Shown here in pieces: positions 16,769-24,988 of a stretch of 64,000 nt of DNA. The notes below the pieces were generated by a model. That model did no database searches, had not been told where the DNA came from, and saw only the letters and a program-made list of their open reading frames with translations. A program made the translations under genes and the position numbers. The DNA lies in the NCBI RefSeq assembly GCF_900129585.1, contig NZ_FQWF01000001.1, positions 372,001 to 436,000 on the forward strand, read 5' to 3'. Position 1 is the first letter of the stretch. Every line of letters begins with the position of its first letter. Source of the stretch: Flavobacterium micromati (GTDB lineage: Bacteria; Bacteroidota; Bacteroidia; Flavobacteriales; Flavobacteriaceae).

Positions 16769-18310
16769 TCATATTTTCATCAACCAGTTTTTCATTGAAA
16801 CTTCATTGTCAATAATTGATTTCAAGTCTGCTATAGCAACACGGTCTTGTTTCATCGTATCTCTATGACGAATCGTTACTGTATTGTCTTCAATAGTTTG
16901 ATGATCTACTGTAATACAAAACGGAGTTCCCAGCGCATCTTGTCTTCTATAACGCCTTCCCACTGCATCTTTTTCATCATAAGTTACGTTGAAATCCCAT
17001 TTCAAATCTTCGATGATTTTATGTGCTATTTCCGGTAATCCATCTTTTTTAAGAAGTGGCAAAACAGCTGCTTTGGTAGGCGCTAACACCGATGGTAATT
17101 TTAAAACAGTTCTTGTAGATCCGTCTTCTAATGTTTCTTCTTTTAATGAAGTTGCAAAAACAGCTAAGAACATTCGATCTAATCCTACTGATGTTTCCAC
17201 AACATAAGGGACATAATTCTGATTTAATTCCGCATCAAAATACTGTAGCTTTCTACCTGAAAATTGCTCATGTGCTTTCAAGTCAAAATCAGTACGGGAA
17301 TGAATTCCTTCTAATTCTTTAAATCCAAAAGGAAAATTAAATTCAATGTCAGCGGCAGCATTAGCATAATGAGCTAATTTCTCATGATCGTGAAAACGGT
17401 AATTCTCTTTTCCTAAACCTAGAGATAAATGCCATTTTAAACGTGCTTCTTTCCAAAATTCATAATGCTTCATTTCATCGCCTGGACGAACAAAAAATTG
17501 CATTTCCATTTGTTCAAATTCTCTCATTCGGAAAATAAATTGTCTGGCAACAATTTCATTTCTAAAAGCTTTCCCCGTTTGTGCAATACCAAAAGGAACT
17601 TTCATTCGCGCTGATTTTTGAACATTCAAGAAATTTACAAAAATACCTTGAGCTGTTTCTGGTCTTAAATATAAATCCATAGCAGTCTCGGCAGAAGCTC
17701 CTAATTTAGTCCCAAACATTAAATTAAACTGACGCACTTCCGTCCAATTCCTAGAACCTGATTCTGGACATGCAATTTCTAGTTCTTCAATCAAAGCTTT
17801 GACATCTTCAAGATCTTCGTTGCCAAGCGAACGACCCATTCTTTCCAGAATTTCTCTTTCTCTTGATTTATATTCAATTACTCTTGCGTTAGTAGTAATA
17901 AATTCTTGCTCATTGAAAGCATCTCCAAAACGAGTGCGCGCTTTTTCAATTTCTTTGACTGCTTTTTGATTTAGTTTTTCAGCATAATCTTCAATCAAAA
18001 CGTCAGCTCTATATCTTCTTTTTGAATCTTTGTTATCAATTAATGGATCGTTGAACGCATCTACGTGACCTGAAGCTTTCCAAGTTGTAGGATGCATTAA
18101 AATTGATGAGTCAAGACCAACAATATTGTCGTTCAATTGAACCATCGCTTTCCACCAGTATTCGCGTATGTTCTTTTTTAACTCTACTCCGTTTTGTGCA
18201 TAATCATAAACTGCACTTAAACCATCGTAAATTTCGCTTGACGGGAAAATAAATCCGTATTCTTTTGCATGCGAAATTACATTCTTAAATAAATCTTCTT
18301 GTTTTGCCAT
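16769..18310 (-). CDS. glyS: Glycyl-tRNA synthetase (alpha2, class II)
   Basis: 513 residues from ATG 18310, the usual length of the single-chain dimeric glycyl-tRNA synthetase. Class II landmarks include the N-terminal FIFPSSEIYDG and YDYAQNGVELK, motif 2-like KAFRNEIVARQFIFRMREFEQMEM, RPETAQGIFVNFLNV and motif 3-like SVGLDRMFLAVFA. The C-terminal anticodon-binding domain follows (LAPTKAAVLPLL onward, ending with DLKSIIDNEVSMKNWLMKI). It charges tRNA-Gly. A longer frame to 18364 lacks conservation and crosses the promoter box. Part of this gene (residues about 107-180) also exists as a relic at 22787-23005, evidence of a local duplication. Confidence 0.96.
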   Translation of the reverse strand: MAKQEDLFKNVISHAKEYGFIFPSSEIYDGLSAVYDYAQNGVELKKNIREYWWKAMVQLNDNIVGLDSSILMHPTTWKASGHVDAFNDPLIDNKDSKRRYRADVLIEDYAEKLNQKAVKEIEKARTRFGDAFNEQEFITTNARVIEYKSREREILERMGRSLGNEDLEDVKALIEELEIACPESGSRNWTEVRQFNLMFGTKLGASAETAMDLYLRPETAQGIFVNFLNVQKSARMKVPFGIAQTGKAFRNEIVARQFIFRMREFEQMEMQFFVRPGDEMKHYEFWKEARLKWHLSLGLGKENYRFHDHEKLAHYANAAADIEFNFPFGFKELEGIHSRTDFDLKAHEQFSGRKLQYFDAELNQNYVPYVVETSVGLDRMFLAVFATSLKEETLEDGSTRTVLKLPSVLAPTKAAVLPLLKKDGLPEIAHKIIEDLKWDFNVTYDEKDAVGRRYRRQDALGTPFCITVDHQTIEDNTVTIRHRDTMKQDRVAIADLKSIIDNEVSMKNWLMKI

Positions 18311-18317
18311 AGTGCTG

Positions 18318-18325
18318 CAAAAATA
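18318..18325 (-). promoter_or_regulatory. Promoter box of glyS
   Basis: The minus strand reads TATTTTTG, fitting TAnnTTTG, and ends seven bases before the glyS ATG. The leader is very short. Confidence 0.6.
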
Positions 18326-18408
18326 TAAAAAGCGATCTACTAAAAAAAGTAATTCCCTCAACATTGAACGATGGTTTTGTTTATTTTTACAATTAAATCT
18401 CTGATTAT

Positions 18409-18856
18409 ATGTTTAAAAGCATCATAAATCTTTTTTTTCCAAAGGTCTGCTCTGGTTGCAATTCTTTTTTGTTAACCAATGAAAATGTAATTTGTACCGT
18501 TTGCCGGCACGATATTCCATTGACGAATCATCATTTAATTGTAGACAATGATGCTTTCAAAAAGTTTTATGGACGAATTCCAGTTCTTCATGCTTCGGCG
18601 TTGTTTTATTTTCATAAAAAGGGAATTGCACAGAAATTGATACTTTAAAATCCACTCTCAAAAAAATTTATCGAATAGAGGCGACGGACTCAACACGATT
18701 TTTGATGTAGTTTTTACCGATAAAGATCAAGACAAACATTATTTGGTTTATGAACTAATTACAACCAGTTCAACATTGGAGGCTTGCTCGCACGCGTTAC
18801 TCAAAATTGTTAGCACAAAAATTAGTATTGTTTGCGTGGTTAAGGAGCAGAATTGA
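18409..18856 (+). pseudogene. Decayed duplicate of comF (internally deleted)
   Basis: The first 231 bases are about 90% identical to the intact comF at 23047, including the two CxxC pairs, but the frame then stops at 18648. Downstream, 18655-18856 aligns with the last third of intact comF. About 230 bases (near 23292-23520 of the intact copy) are missing from the middle. In the residual end the PRPP-binding motif of the intact gene (LLIDDVITTGSTLEAC) is degraded to LVYELITTSSTLEAC, losing the paired Asp residues. The frame for the tail remains open to a stop at 18856. This is a relic, not a functional phosphoribosyltransferase; the intact copy lies 4.6 kb away. Confidence 0.9.
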
Positions 18857-19161
18857 ATAATAATAATTATCAAAATAAAACAATTCGATAGGTTTGAAAC
18901 CTACAGCTACCACTATTTTAAAACAATAATTATAAAAGTTTTTCTTTGCGATAATTCAACGCAGCTAGTTTGTAAATAGTAAAAGGGAAAAAGAGCTGCC
19001 AGCATTTCTTTTGATAAACCTTTTAGATTGCCGAATAAACTTTAAGTCCTTATCAAACAAAATAATAACTTTTAAATTAACATCTCGTAGCGACAAACCC
19101 AATAATAGGTATAAAAAGAAAAATCTTATAATATCACAGTTGTAATTCAAAATATATTTTA
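18857..19161. other. Intergenic region without a recognised gene
   Basis: About 305 A/T-rich bases. A short perfect palindrome TAGGTTT-G-AAACCTA is at about 18890. The 61-residue minus-strand frame inside lacks any convincing feature. The promoter of the metalloprotease cassette is at the right end. Confidence 0.4.
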
Positions 19162-19169
19162 TAGATTTG
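19162..19169 (+). promoter_or_regulatory. Promoter box of metalloprotease cassette A
   Basis: TAGATTTG (TAnnTTTG) lies 22 bases before the ATG at 19192. The putative cassette therefore has its own promoter. Confidence 0.55.
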
Positions 19170-19191
19170 AGGAACTAAAAAATAATAAACT

Positions 19192-20948
19192 ATGACAAAA
19201 AAATACAAAATGATTGCTTTAGGATTATTTCTGGCAACTGTTGTATCATCGTGTAGCGACCATGAACCCAACTCAGAGGATAACACTATCTCTAGGGAAC
19301 AAAAAGGAGTGGCTACGCAGTTGGGCAGGAAATTAGAGAATCCTTATTCGGTAAAGAATATGAAAAAAGCGTTGGAGAACTTGAAAAAATCGAAATTAGG
19401 TGCTAAAATGGCTACCGAAGATTTAGAAATTATCACGACTCATTGTATGTTCAATTTTCTCCAAAAACGGAGCAAGAAATGGATAATTTAATGATTGATT
19501 CATCTCTTGTACTTTATGATTATCCCTTAGATTATGAGATTCAATTGACTGGTGACTACTATCGTGATCCGCTAACCCCAGCTGACCAGCCTACGCCGCA
19601 ATACTGTGCCGTAAAAGTAGATGATTTACAGGCTGACAATACTGCAATTTTTAATGCATCTGGATTAGTTACAAAAATGCGTGAAGTGCAAACAACCACC
19701 TTGGAAGAACTTTTTATTCCAGATGTATATTATGAACCACCACCTGCTAGTAGTCGAATTGGAAACAATGAGAAGCCAGAGGCTACGATGCGAAAAATAA
19801 ACGGCAAAATGGTCTCGGTAGCATTGATCGATGCATTAGTAGAAGAAGCTCTTAGAATTACTAATAATTTAAGCACGTCGAGCACCCAAAACAATGCTAA
19901 AACAATGAACAATAGTTGGCGACCAGCGGGAAGAATTAGAGTATGGGACGATTTTATGCAAAACTTTGTTGGTGTTGAAGGTGCGCAGGTTAGAGCCAGA
20001 AGATGGTTTACCACTCATAGAGGCTGGGTTGGTGCTGATGGGCTTTATTCCTGTGATGGAACATTTAAAAGAGAGGCAAATTATAGTATCGATTGGGATC
20101 GTAATGGTGTATTTCATCTGCAAGACGGCTGGCTTAACGGCGCGACTTATAACGGTCCAAAAAGAGAAGGCAATTGGGATCTCAACCTTCGAGACGATAA
20201 ACAAGCCTATTACGCTACCATTTACAGCGGCGCCTACTTTTTTTTCTACAAACCCATATTAGGACTTGCTCGACCTCCACGTGGGCTAAGAATAAAAGCT
20301 CGCATAGAAAACGATGCATCTTCTTTTGTAAAAGCACGTGAGATCTTTTTTGGATCTGCTATTTCAATGAAGGCTTATGGAAGTAATTCACAGACTGTTT
20401 TTGGAATTACTATTCACGAACTTGCCCATGCGCAACATCGCTTACTGGATCTTGGCAGTTACAATAACGTTGTTTTTGATGCTTATACAAGTCCTTGTGC
20501 TCCATCAGCCGAAAGTTGCGACAATCCTGGCCCAACAGGAAAAAATAATAGAAGATTTATGGAAACTTGGGCACAAACAGTCGAGATAGTTCTTACTCTT
20601 GAACGATATAGAAATATTCTTCAACGACCCGACTTCCAGTTTGCGCAGTCAAATCAGCAACTTAGACCAATCGCCTTTAGCGGTATCAGTAATTACTATA
20701 CTTCTGCGGGGTTTGATATGATTGATGGATTTAACCAGCGAACAGATGCAAGTACAGATCCTCGTTTTATAGCTGTCAATAGAAATTCACTTCCAATAGA
20801 CCGAGTAAGTGGATATACCATTTTGCAATTGCAAGGTGCATTGATAGGGTCACGGTCGTGGTGGGAATGGCGAGATAATATCAAAAACAGATACAATAAT
20901 CCCACAGAAGGAAATTTAGATGAACTGTTTAACAATTGGACCAATTAA
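19192..20948 (+). pseudogene. Secreted HExxH metalloprotease-like lipoprotein, frameshifted (cassette A)
   Basis: Two overlapping frames (19192-19491 and 19443-20948) form one protein of about 585 residues split by a single missing base. Frame one has a lipoprotein signal (VVSSC) and ends ...EIITTH. Restoring one T near 19443 (CATT to CATTT) joins it as THLYVQFSPK, a phrase expected at this point in related Bacteroidota lipoproteins. Frame two contains a YCAVKVDD segment, a domain with RPAGRIRVWDDFMQNFVGVEGAQVRARRWF (carboxypeptidase-regulatory-like), then the zincin site TIHELAHAQHR and a downstream FMETWAQTVE whose Glu could be the third zinc ligand (gluzincin pattern). Either a true frameshift or a base-calling error. 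The substrate is unknown. Confidence 0.75.
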
Positions 20949-20949
20949 A

Positions 20950-21384
20950 ATGAAAAAAGCAATTGTAGCACTCACAGCAATACTTATGTTTAACTGTGGT
21001 CCTGACCAAATAGAATGTACTCTCTACACCTATACTATTAGAAATGAGAGCGGTAAAAACATTACAATTAAAGCTTATCGAATAAACCGTCCTGATATTG
21101 CTCCCGTAATTACCAATCTAGCGATTGGGGAAAAATTAACAAAAAATTATAGGTCATGTCCTCCGTCCGGTAATTACAATTTTACAGATTTTTATGCGGA
21201 TAGAAATACCCGAATTATAGACAGTATAACCGTAATTTATGAAAACAGTAAATTTCGTGGCTTTAGAGAGGATTGTAGTGATAGAAACCCATTAAGTTTT
21301 TGTGATTACAGTACAGAGGTCACATTTACATTTACAGCACAAGATTATGAAAATGCTCAAGACTGTAATGGTAAATGTAACTAA
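20950..21384 (+). CDS. Small Cys-rich lipoprotein, partner of the metalloprotease (cassette A)
   Basis: From ATG 20950 the product is 144 residues, beginning one base after the stop of the metalloprotease gene. The signal MKKAIVALTAILMFNC places the lipidated Cys at residue 16. The mature domain is beta-rich with several further Cys (IECTLYTYTIRNESGKNITIKAY, YRSCPPSG, EDCSDRNPLSFCDYS, DCNGKC) that could form disulfides in the periplasm. It ends with a FTAQDYENAQDCN segment that has a counterpart in cassette B (YRLTEEEYNKAENCN). I do not recognise a family. Close spacing and repeated pairing suggest it works with the metalloprotease, for example as an inhibitor or docking partner; this is inference. 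Confidence 0.72.
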   Translation: MKKAIVALTAILMFNCGPDQIECTLYTYTIRNESGKNITIKAYRINRPDIAPVITNLAIGEKLTKNYRSCPPSGNYNFTDFYADRNTRIIDSITVIYENSKFRGFREDCSDRNPLSFCDYSTEVTFTFTAQDYENAQDCNGKCN

Positions 21385-21417
21385 ATATTATTGATAAAAC
21401 GTAAAAAAATAGCATTC

Positions 21418-21458
21418 AAAGAGCCAAACTGCAAGCTTGGTTCTTTGTTGTTGTTTTC
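21418..21458 (+). terminator. Terminator of cassette A
   Basis: Stem AAAGAGCCAA / TTGGTTCTTT (one G-T pair) with a nine-base loop, then a T-rich tail. A homologous hairpin closes cassette B at 22602. Confidence 0.75.
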
Positions 21459-21478
21459 AATTTATAACATCTTGCATT

Positions 21479-22184
21479 GCAAGACCATTGGCTTAACGGC
21501 GCAACTTTTAACGGTCCAAAAAGAGAAGGCAATTGGGATCTAAACCTTCGAGACGATAAACAAGAATACTAAGCTACCATTTTTAGAGCAGCGCATCACT
21601 ATTATTACAAAGATATTAAGGGGCTAAAAAGACCACCAACAAATTCATTTGGAAAACCTAAAATGAGAATTAGGGCTCATAATGGTCAGAATGATGAAAG
21701 CAATGGTAGTCATCAAAAAGATTTGCGAATATTTGGGGTTTTTGCTAGAATACATTTATACAATCCTCAAAATTCTACGTCGGAAATCTATGCAACCACC
21801 ATTCACGAACTAGCACATGCGAGCCATTGGGAATTAAGAAAAAACAATTGGAACGACAATAACTTAGAAAGGAAAGTGAAAGAATCTTGGGCAAGAGGTG
21901 TGCAGTGGGAATTGACAAGGATGGTGCATAATGGATATCGAGGAGGATCAACGATTAGGCCTAGTTATACTCAAGTAGTTGTTGATATGATCGATAGTTC
22001 TAACGACTTTAATAATGGTTCAGAAAATTTACAAGAAGATAATGTTAATGGGTACTCTATAAAACAAATAGAAGATGTATTATCAAACTCCTCCTCTTGG
22101 GATGCCTGGAAAAACAACCTCAAAAATAAATATAATAATGAAACAGAAAACAACGTGGATGCGTTATTTAATCATTGGAACTAG
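21479..22184 (+). pseudogene. Truncated HExxH metalloprotease relic (cassette B)
   Basis: Homology to the cassette A protease begins abruptly at about 21479, so the signal peptide and roughly the first 300 codons are absent. The frame reads WLNGATFNGPKREGNWDLNL and then meets a TAA at the position where cassette A has TAC (KQAYYATIY becomes KQEY-stop). Beyond the stop the frame is open to 22184 and keeps the zincin site TIHELAHASHWE, the ESWARG segment with the possible third ligand, and the C-terminal GYSIKQIEDVL...WDAWKNNLKNKYNN shared with cassette A. The ATG at 21663 could only make a fragment without a signal peptide. It is treated as a pseudogene. Confidence 0.85.
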
Positions 22185-22573
22185 CATAATATTGCTGTTA
22201 AATTCTTGTAGCTCAGGAGAGCAAGAATATATTGTTAAGGCAAATTATATATATTAACGAAACGAATCATATTATCGAAATTTTACCCTCCAAAATAATT
22301 AATCCTAACGAGAGATTAATAATTCCTTTTCAAGGTGAAGGAGGAAAAAACACAATAGAAACAAGTTATATTCCACCATTGGAATCCGGTTCTGTAATAA
22401 AATATAATTTTTTGAAATGCTACACTATCAAGCCAAATGGGTTGGGCTTTGGAAGAGGAGAAGGACCTGCTGGAATTCAAAATTATGAATGGATAAAGAT
22501 TTCTGAAAGATTTTATGAATTTACATATCGTTTGACCGAAGAGGAATATAATAAAGCAGAAAATTGCAACTAA
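22159..22573 (+). pseudogene. Frameshifted small lipoprotein relic (cassette B)
   Basis: The ATG at 22159 (or 22138) opens a lipoprotein signal MRYLIIGTSIILLLNSC, overlapping the end of the protease relic. The frame runs into TAA at 22255-22257 in an alternating TA stretch. The rest, in another frame (INETNHIIEILPSKIINPNERLIIPF...EEEYNKAENCN, stop 22571-22573), matches the cassette A lipoprotein in layout and ending. Two extra bases in the TA run would restore one continuous protein of about 138 residues. The domain order, length and cassette position all correspond to 20950-21384. Confidence 0.78.
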
Positions 22574-22601
22574 CTTTTTTTTAATTTTAGAAACAGCGGC
22601 C

Positions 22602-22643
22602 AAAGAGTCAAACTGCAAAGTTGGTTCTTTGCTGTTGTTTTTA
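22602..22643 (+). terminator. Terminator of cassette B
   Basis: Stem AAAGAGTCAA / TTGGTTCTTT with two G-T pairs, then a T-rich tail. It is closely related in sequence to the cassette A terminator at 21418. Confidence 0.72.
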
Positions 22644-22786
22644 ATAATTATTAATCAGTAATTCTCCGATCTCCAATTGGTTAAAAAAAGTACTTTACAA
22701 AAATAAGCCAGGTGATTCAAGACAACTACCGCTTAAAGGCAGTACAATTGTTTTTTTTGTTATTTGTAGAACTTAATATTAGGTAA

Positions 22787-23005
22787 GCAATTTCTAATTC
22801 TTTGACTGCTTTTATTACATCTTAAAATTTCTTGTTTCCAAAAGATTGCGCAATTGTTTTAAGCATTTTTTGTTTTTTAAATTTAGACCGCATAATTGTC
22901 GTATTTGTGGCAACAAATTCCTATATAATAACAGCGGCACCAAAACGAGATTTCACTTTTTAAATTTCTTTAATTGCTTTTTGACTTAGCTATTCAGCAT
23001 AATCT
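22787..23005 (-). pseudogene. Relic of an internal piece of glyS
   Basis: These 219 bases align end to end with the 219 bases at 17772-17990 inside intact glyS. Matching blocks include GCAATTTCTA at the start, CCAAAACGAG in the middle and the run from TTTTTAAATTTCTTT to CAGCATAATCT at the end. Reading frame and synthetase motifs are lost. At 23005 the relic joins directly to the sequence that in the other copy begins at 18368, upstream of comF. The glyS 5' end and the promoter were therefore deleted from this copy. Confidence 0.85.
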
Positions 23006-23046
23006 ACGATGGTTTTGCTTATTTTTACAATTAAATCCCTGATTAT

Positions 23047-23730
23047 ATGTTTCAAAGCATCATTAATCTTTTTTTCCCAAAAGTCTGCTCTGGTTGCAAT
23101 TCTTTTTTGTTAACCAATGAAAATGTAATTTGCACCATTTGCCGACACGATATTCCGTTAACGAATCATCATTTAATTGAAGACAATGATGCTTTCAAAA
23201 AGTTTTATGGGCGAATACCGGTTCTTCATGCGTCGGCACTGTTTTATTTTCATAAAAAGGGAATCGTCCAGCAACTCATTCACAATTTAAAATACAAAGG
23301 GCATGAAGAAATAGGAACAATTCTAGGCGAATGGTATGCCGAAGATTTGAAAACTAGTGAACTACTAAAAACTGTAGATCAAATTATTCCCGTTCCGCTG
23401 CATCGCCGAAAATTAAAAGAAAGAGGCTACAATCAAGTCACCGCTTTTGGGGAAGCACTTTCTACAAGTTTAAATTTAGACTATAACAATTCTATTTTAG
23501 TTCGTAATATTTATTCAAAAACGCAGTCTAAAAAAAATCTATTAGGAAGAACGGAAGGAATTGAAACTATTTTTGACGTTTCGTTCACCGAAAAAGACCA
23601 CAATAAACATTTTCTATTAATTGATGATGTAATTACAACTGGATCTACTCTTGAGGCTTGTTCTCGGGCATTAATGAAAATTCCAGGAGCCAGAATTAGT
23701 ATTGTTTGTATGGCAATGGCACAATCTTAA
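23047..23730 (+). CDS. comF: ComF family phosphoribosyltransferase-like protein
   Basis: 227 residues with the ComF layout: an N-terminal zinc ribbon with two Cys pairs (VCSGC at about 13-17 and VICTIC at about 29-34), a linker FHKKGIVQQLIHNLKYKGHEEIGTILG, then a type I phosphoribosyltransferase-like domain ending in the PRPP motif FLLIDDVITTGSTLEACSRAL and IVCMAMAQS. In competent bacteria ComF participates in DNA uptake; its role in Flavobacterium is not established. It is intact, whereas a partially deleted copy lies at 18409. The ATG at 23047 is shared by both copies. Confidence 0.92.
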   Translation: MFQSIINLFFPKVCSGCNSFLLTNENVICTICRHDIPLTNHHLIEDNDAFKKFYGRIPVLHASALFYFHKKGIVQQLIHNLKYKGHEEIGTILGEWYAEDLKTSELLKTVDQIIPVPLHRRKLKERGYNQVTAFGEALSTSLNLDYNNSILVRNIYSKTQSKKNLLGRTEGIETIFDVSFTEKDHNKHFLLIDDVITTGSTLEACSRALMKIPGARISIVCMAMAQS

Positions 23731-24012
23731 AAGATAATGGTAAGCCTTTTTGAGGTGGTAAAAGTAATTTTAGATTATAATTCATTTCGGAAATTAAATA
23801 ATACAATAAAATATAGGGCCTTTTTAATCCTGATTATCACTAAGCATTAGCAGAAATCCTTTTTGTAAGCCTTCTCGGTAGATAAAAAATTGAACTTGAA
23901 AGCAAGAATTATCTGCTAATTATCAACTATCTATAAATTAAACATAACACGTTACCACTTATTATGATGAAATTATAACGAAGTAGAATTTCCGTTTCCA
24001 AAGTTTAATGTT
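23731..24012. other. Intergenic region before sodB
   Basis: About 280 A/T-rich bases with no coding frame, strong hairpin or repeat that I can identify. The sodB promoter box is at the right end. Confidence 0.4.
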
Positions 24013-24020
24013 TAAATTTG
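24013..24020 (+). promoter_or_regulatory. Promoter box of superoxide dismutase
   Basis: TAAATTTG (TAnnTTTG) lies 39 bases before the ATG at 24060. Confidence 0.55.
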
Positions 24021-24059
24021 AATGAAATATTATTATAAATTAATTTAAACAATCATATT

Positions 24060-24668
24060 ATGGCTTTTGAATTACCACAATTACCTTATGCGTATGACGC
24101 ATTAGAACCTAACATTGATGCCCGTACCATGGAAATCCATCATACAAAGCATCATAATGCCTACACTACGAACCTGAATGCAGCTGCTGCAGGAACAGAT
24201 ATGGAAGGCAAAACTATAGAAAATATCTTGATTAATCTTGATATGAAAAACATGGCTGTTCGTAACAACGGCGGTGGCTTTTACAATCACAACTTATTTT
24301 GGACTGTTATGTCTGGGGACGGAGGCGGGTTGCCAACTGGAGATTTACTAGTTGCAATTGAAGCTGCTTATGGAACTTTTGAAGAATTTAAAGCAAGCTT
24401 TAGTAAAGCTGGAGCGACGCAATTTGGTTCAGGATGGGCTTGGCTTTGCGTTCATCAAGGAGGAAAAGTAGAGGTTTGTGGAACTCCTAATCAAGACAAT
24501 CCCTTAATGCCAGGTGTAGGCTGTGGTGGAACACCAATTTTAGGAATGGATGTTTGGGAACATGCTTATTACTTGCACTATCAAAACAGAAGACCTGATT
24601 ACATAGAAGCATTTTTTAATGTTATTAATTGGACAGAAGTTTCTAGAAGATATGCTTTGGAGAAATAA
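24060..24668 (+). CDS. sodB: Superoxide dismutase (Fe/Mn family)
   Basis: 202 residues, full length for the family. Metal ligands are visible: His27 in MEIHHTKHH, a second His in [13 protein letters not shown], and Asp and His in [17 protein letters not shown]. The N-terminal [15 protein letters not shown] and GSGWAWL are standard. It converts superoxide to peroxide and oxygen in the cytoplasm. Fe or Mn preference cannot be settled by eye, so the symbol could equally be sodA. It is monocistronic, with its own promoter box and a very strong terminator. Confidence 0.95.
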   Translation: MAFELPQLPYAYDALEPNIDARTMEIHHTKHHNAYTTNLNAAAAGTDMEGKTIENILINLDMKNMAVRNNGGGFYNHNLFWTVMSGDGGGLPTGDLLVAIEAAYGTFEEFKASFSKAGATQFGSGWAWLCVHQGGKVEVCGTPNQDNPLMPGVGCGGTPILGMDVWEHAYYLHYQNRRPDYIEAFFNVINWTEVSRRYALEK

Positions 24669-24670
24669 TT

Positions 24671-24695
24671 GCCCCTAACCCCCGCAGGGGGAATT
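24671..24695 (+). repeat. C/G-rich palindromic intergenic repeat
   Basis: CCCCTAACCCCC-GCA-GGGGG followed by AATT, just after sodB. It stands out in this A/T-rich genome, and from memory similar units recur in Flavobacterium intergenic regions. It could be a mobile palindromic repeat. Confidence 0.55.
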
Positions 24696-24700
24696 AGCAA

Positions 24701-24750
24701 AACAGGCTATAAAAAAGATTTATTCGTCTTTTTTATAGCCTGTTTTTTTA
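24701..24750 (+). terminator. Strong terminator of sodB
   Basis: A 19-bp perfect stem (24701-24719 with 24728-24746), eight-base loop and a seven-T tail. Confidence 0.9.
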
Positions 24751-24988
24751 TTGCTTCTAAAAAAAAATTCCTATTTGTTACATCTTTTGTTCCCCGTTTG
24801 TGGGTACGGGGGCTTTGACTTTATTCCAATAAAAAAGGTGAAATTGCTTTCACCTTTTTTGCCCCAAATCTACCATAAACTTAACCTACTAATATTATGG
24901 TGCCTTAAAAGTATGATAGCTTTTCTATGTCTCCAAATAAAATAGGCAACTAACTAATAAAACCGATTAACAGCTTGTTGTGTCTTAT
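24751..24988. other. Intergenic region between sodB and purF with a second hairpin
   Basis: Contains a bidirectional hairpin AAAAAAGGTGAAA / TTTCACCTTTTTT (24831-24860, loop TTGC), suitable as a terminator for transcripts leaving purF on the minus strand. Nothing else was recognised. Confidence 0.6.

Noticed and set aside
18965..19150. 61-residue minus-strand frame in the gap before the metalloprotease
   Set aside because: No family resemblance, no promoter or upstream gene in the same direction; likely chance in an A/T-rich gap.
19192..20948. Programmed ribosomal frameshift in the metalloprotease
   Set aside because: No slippery heptamer followed by a structure is evident at the break, and a missing T explains it more simply.
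24751..24945. 64-residue plus-strand frame after sodB
   Set aside because: Runs through the sodB terminator tail and a hairpin, so it is not a gene.
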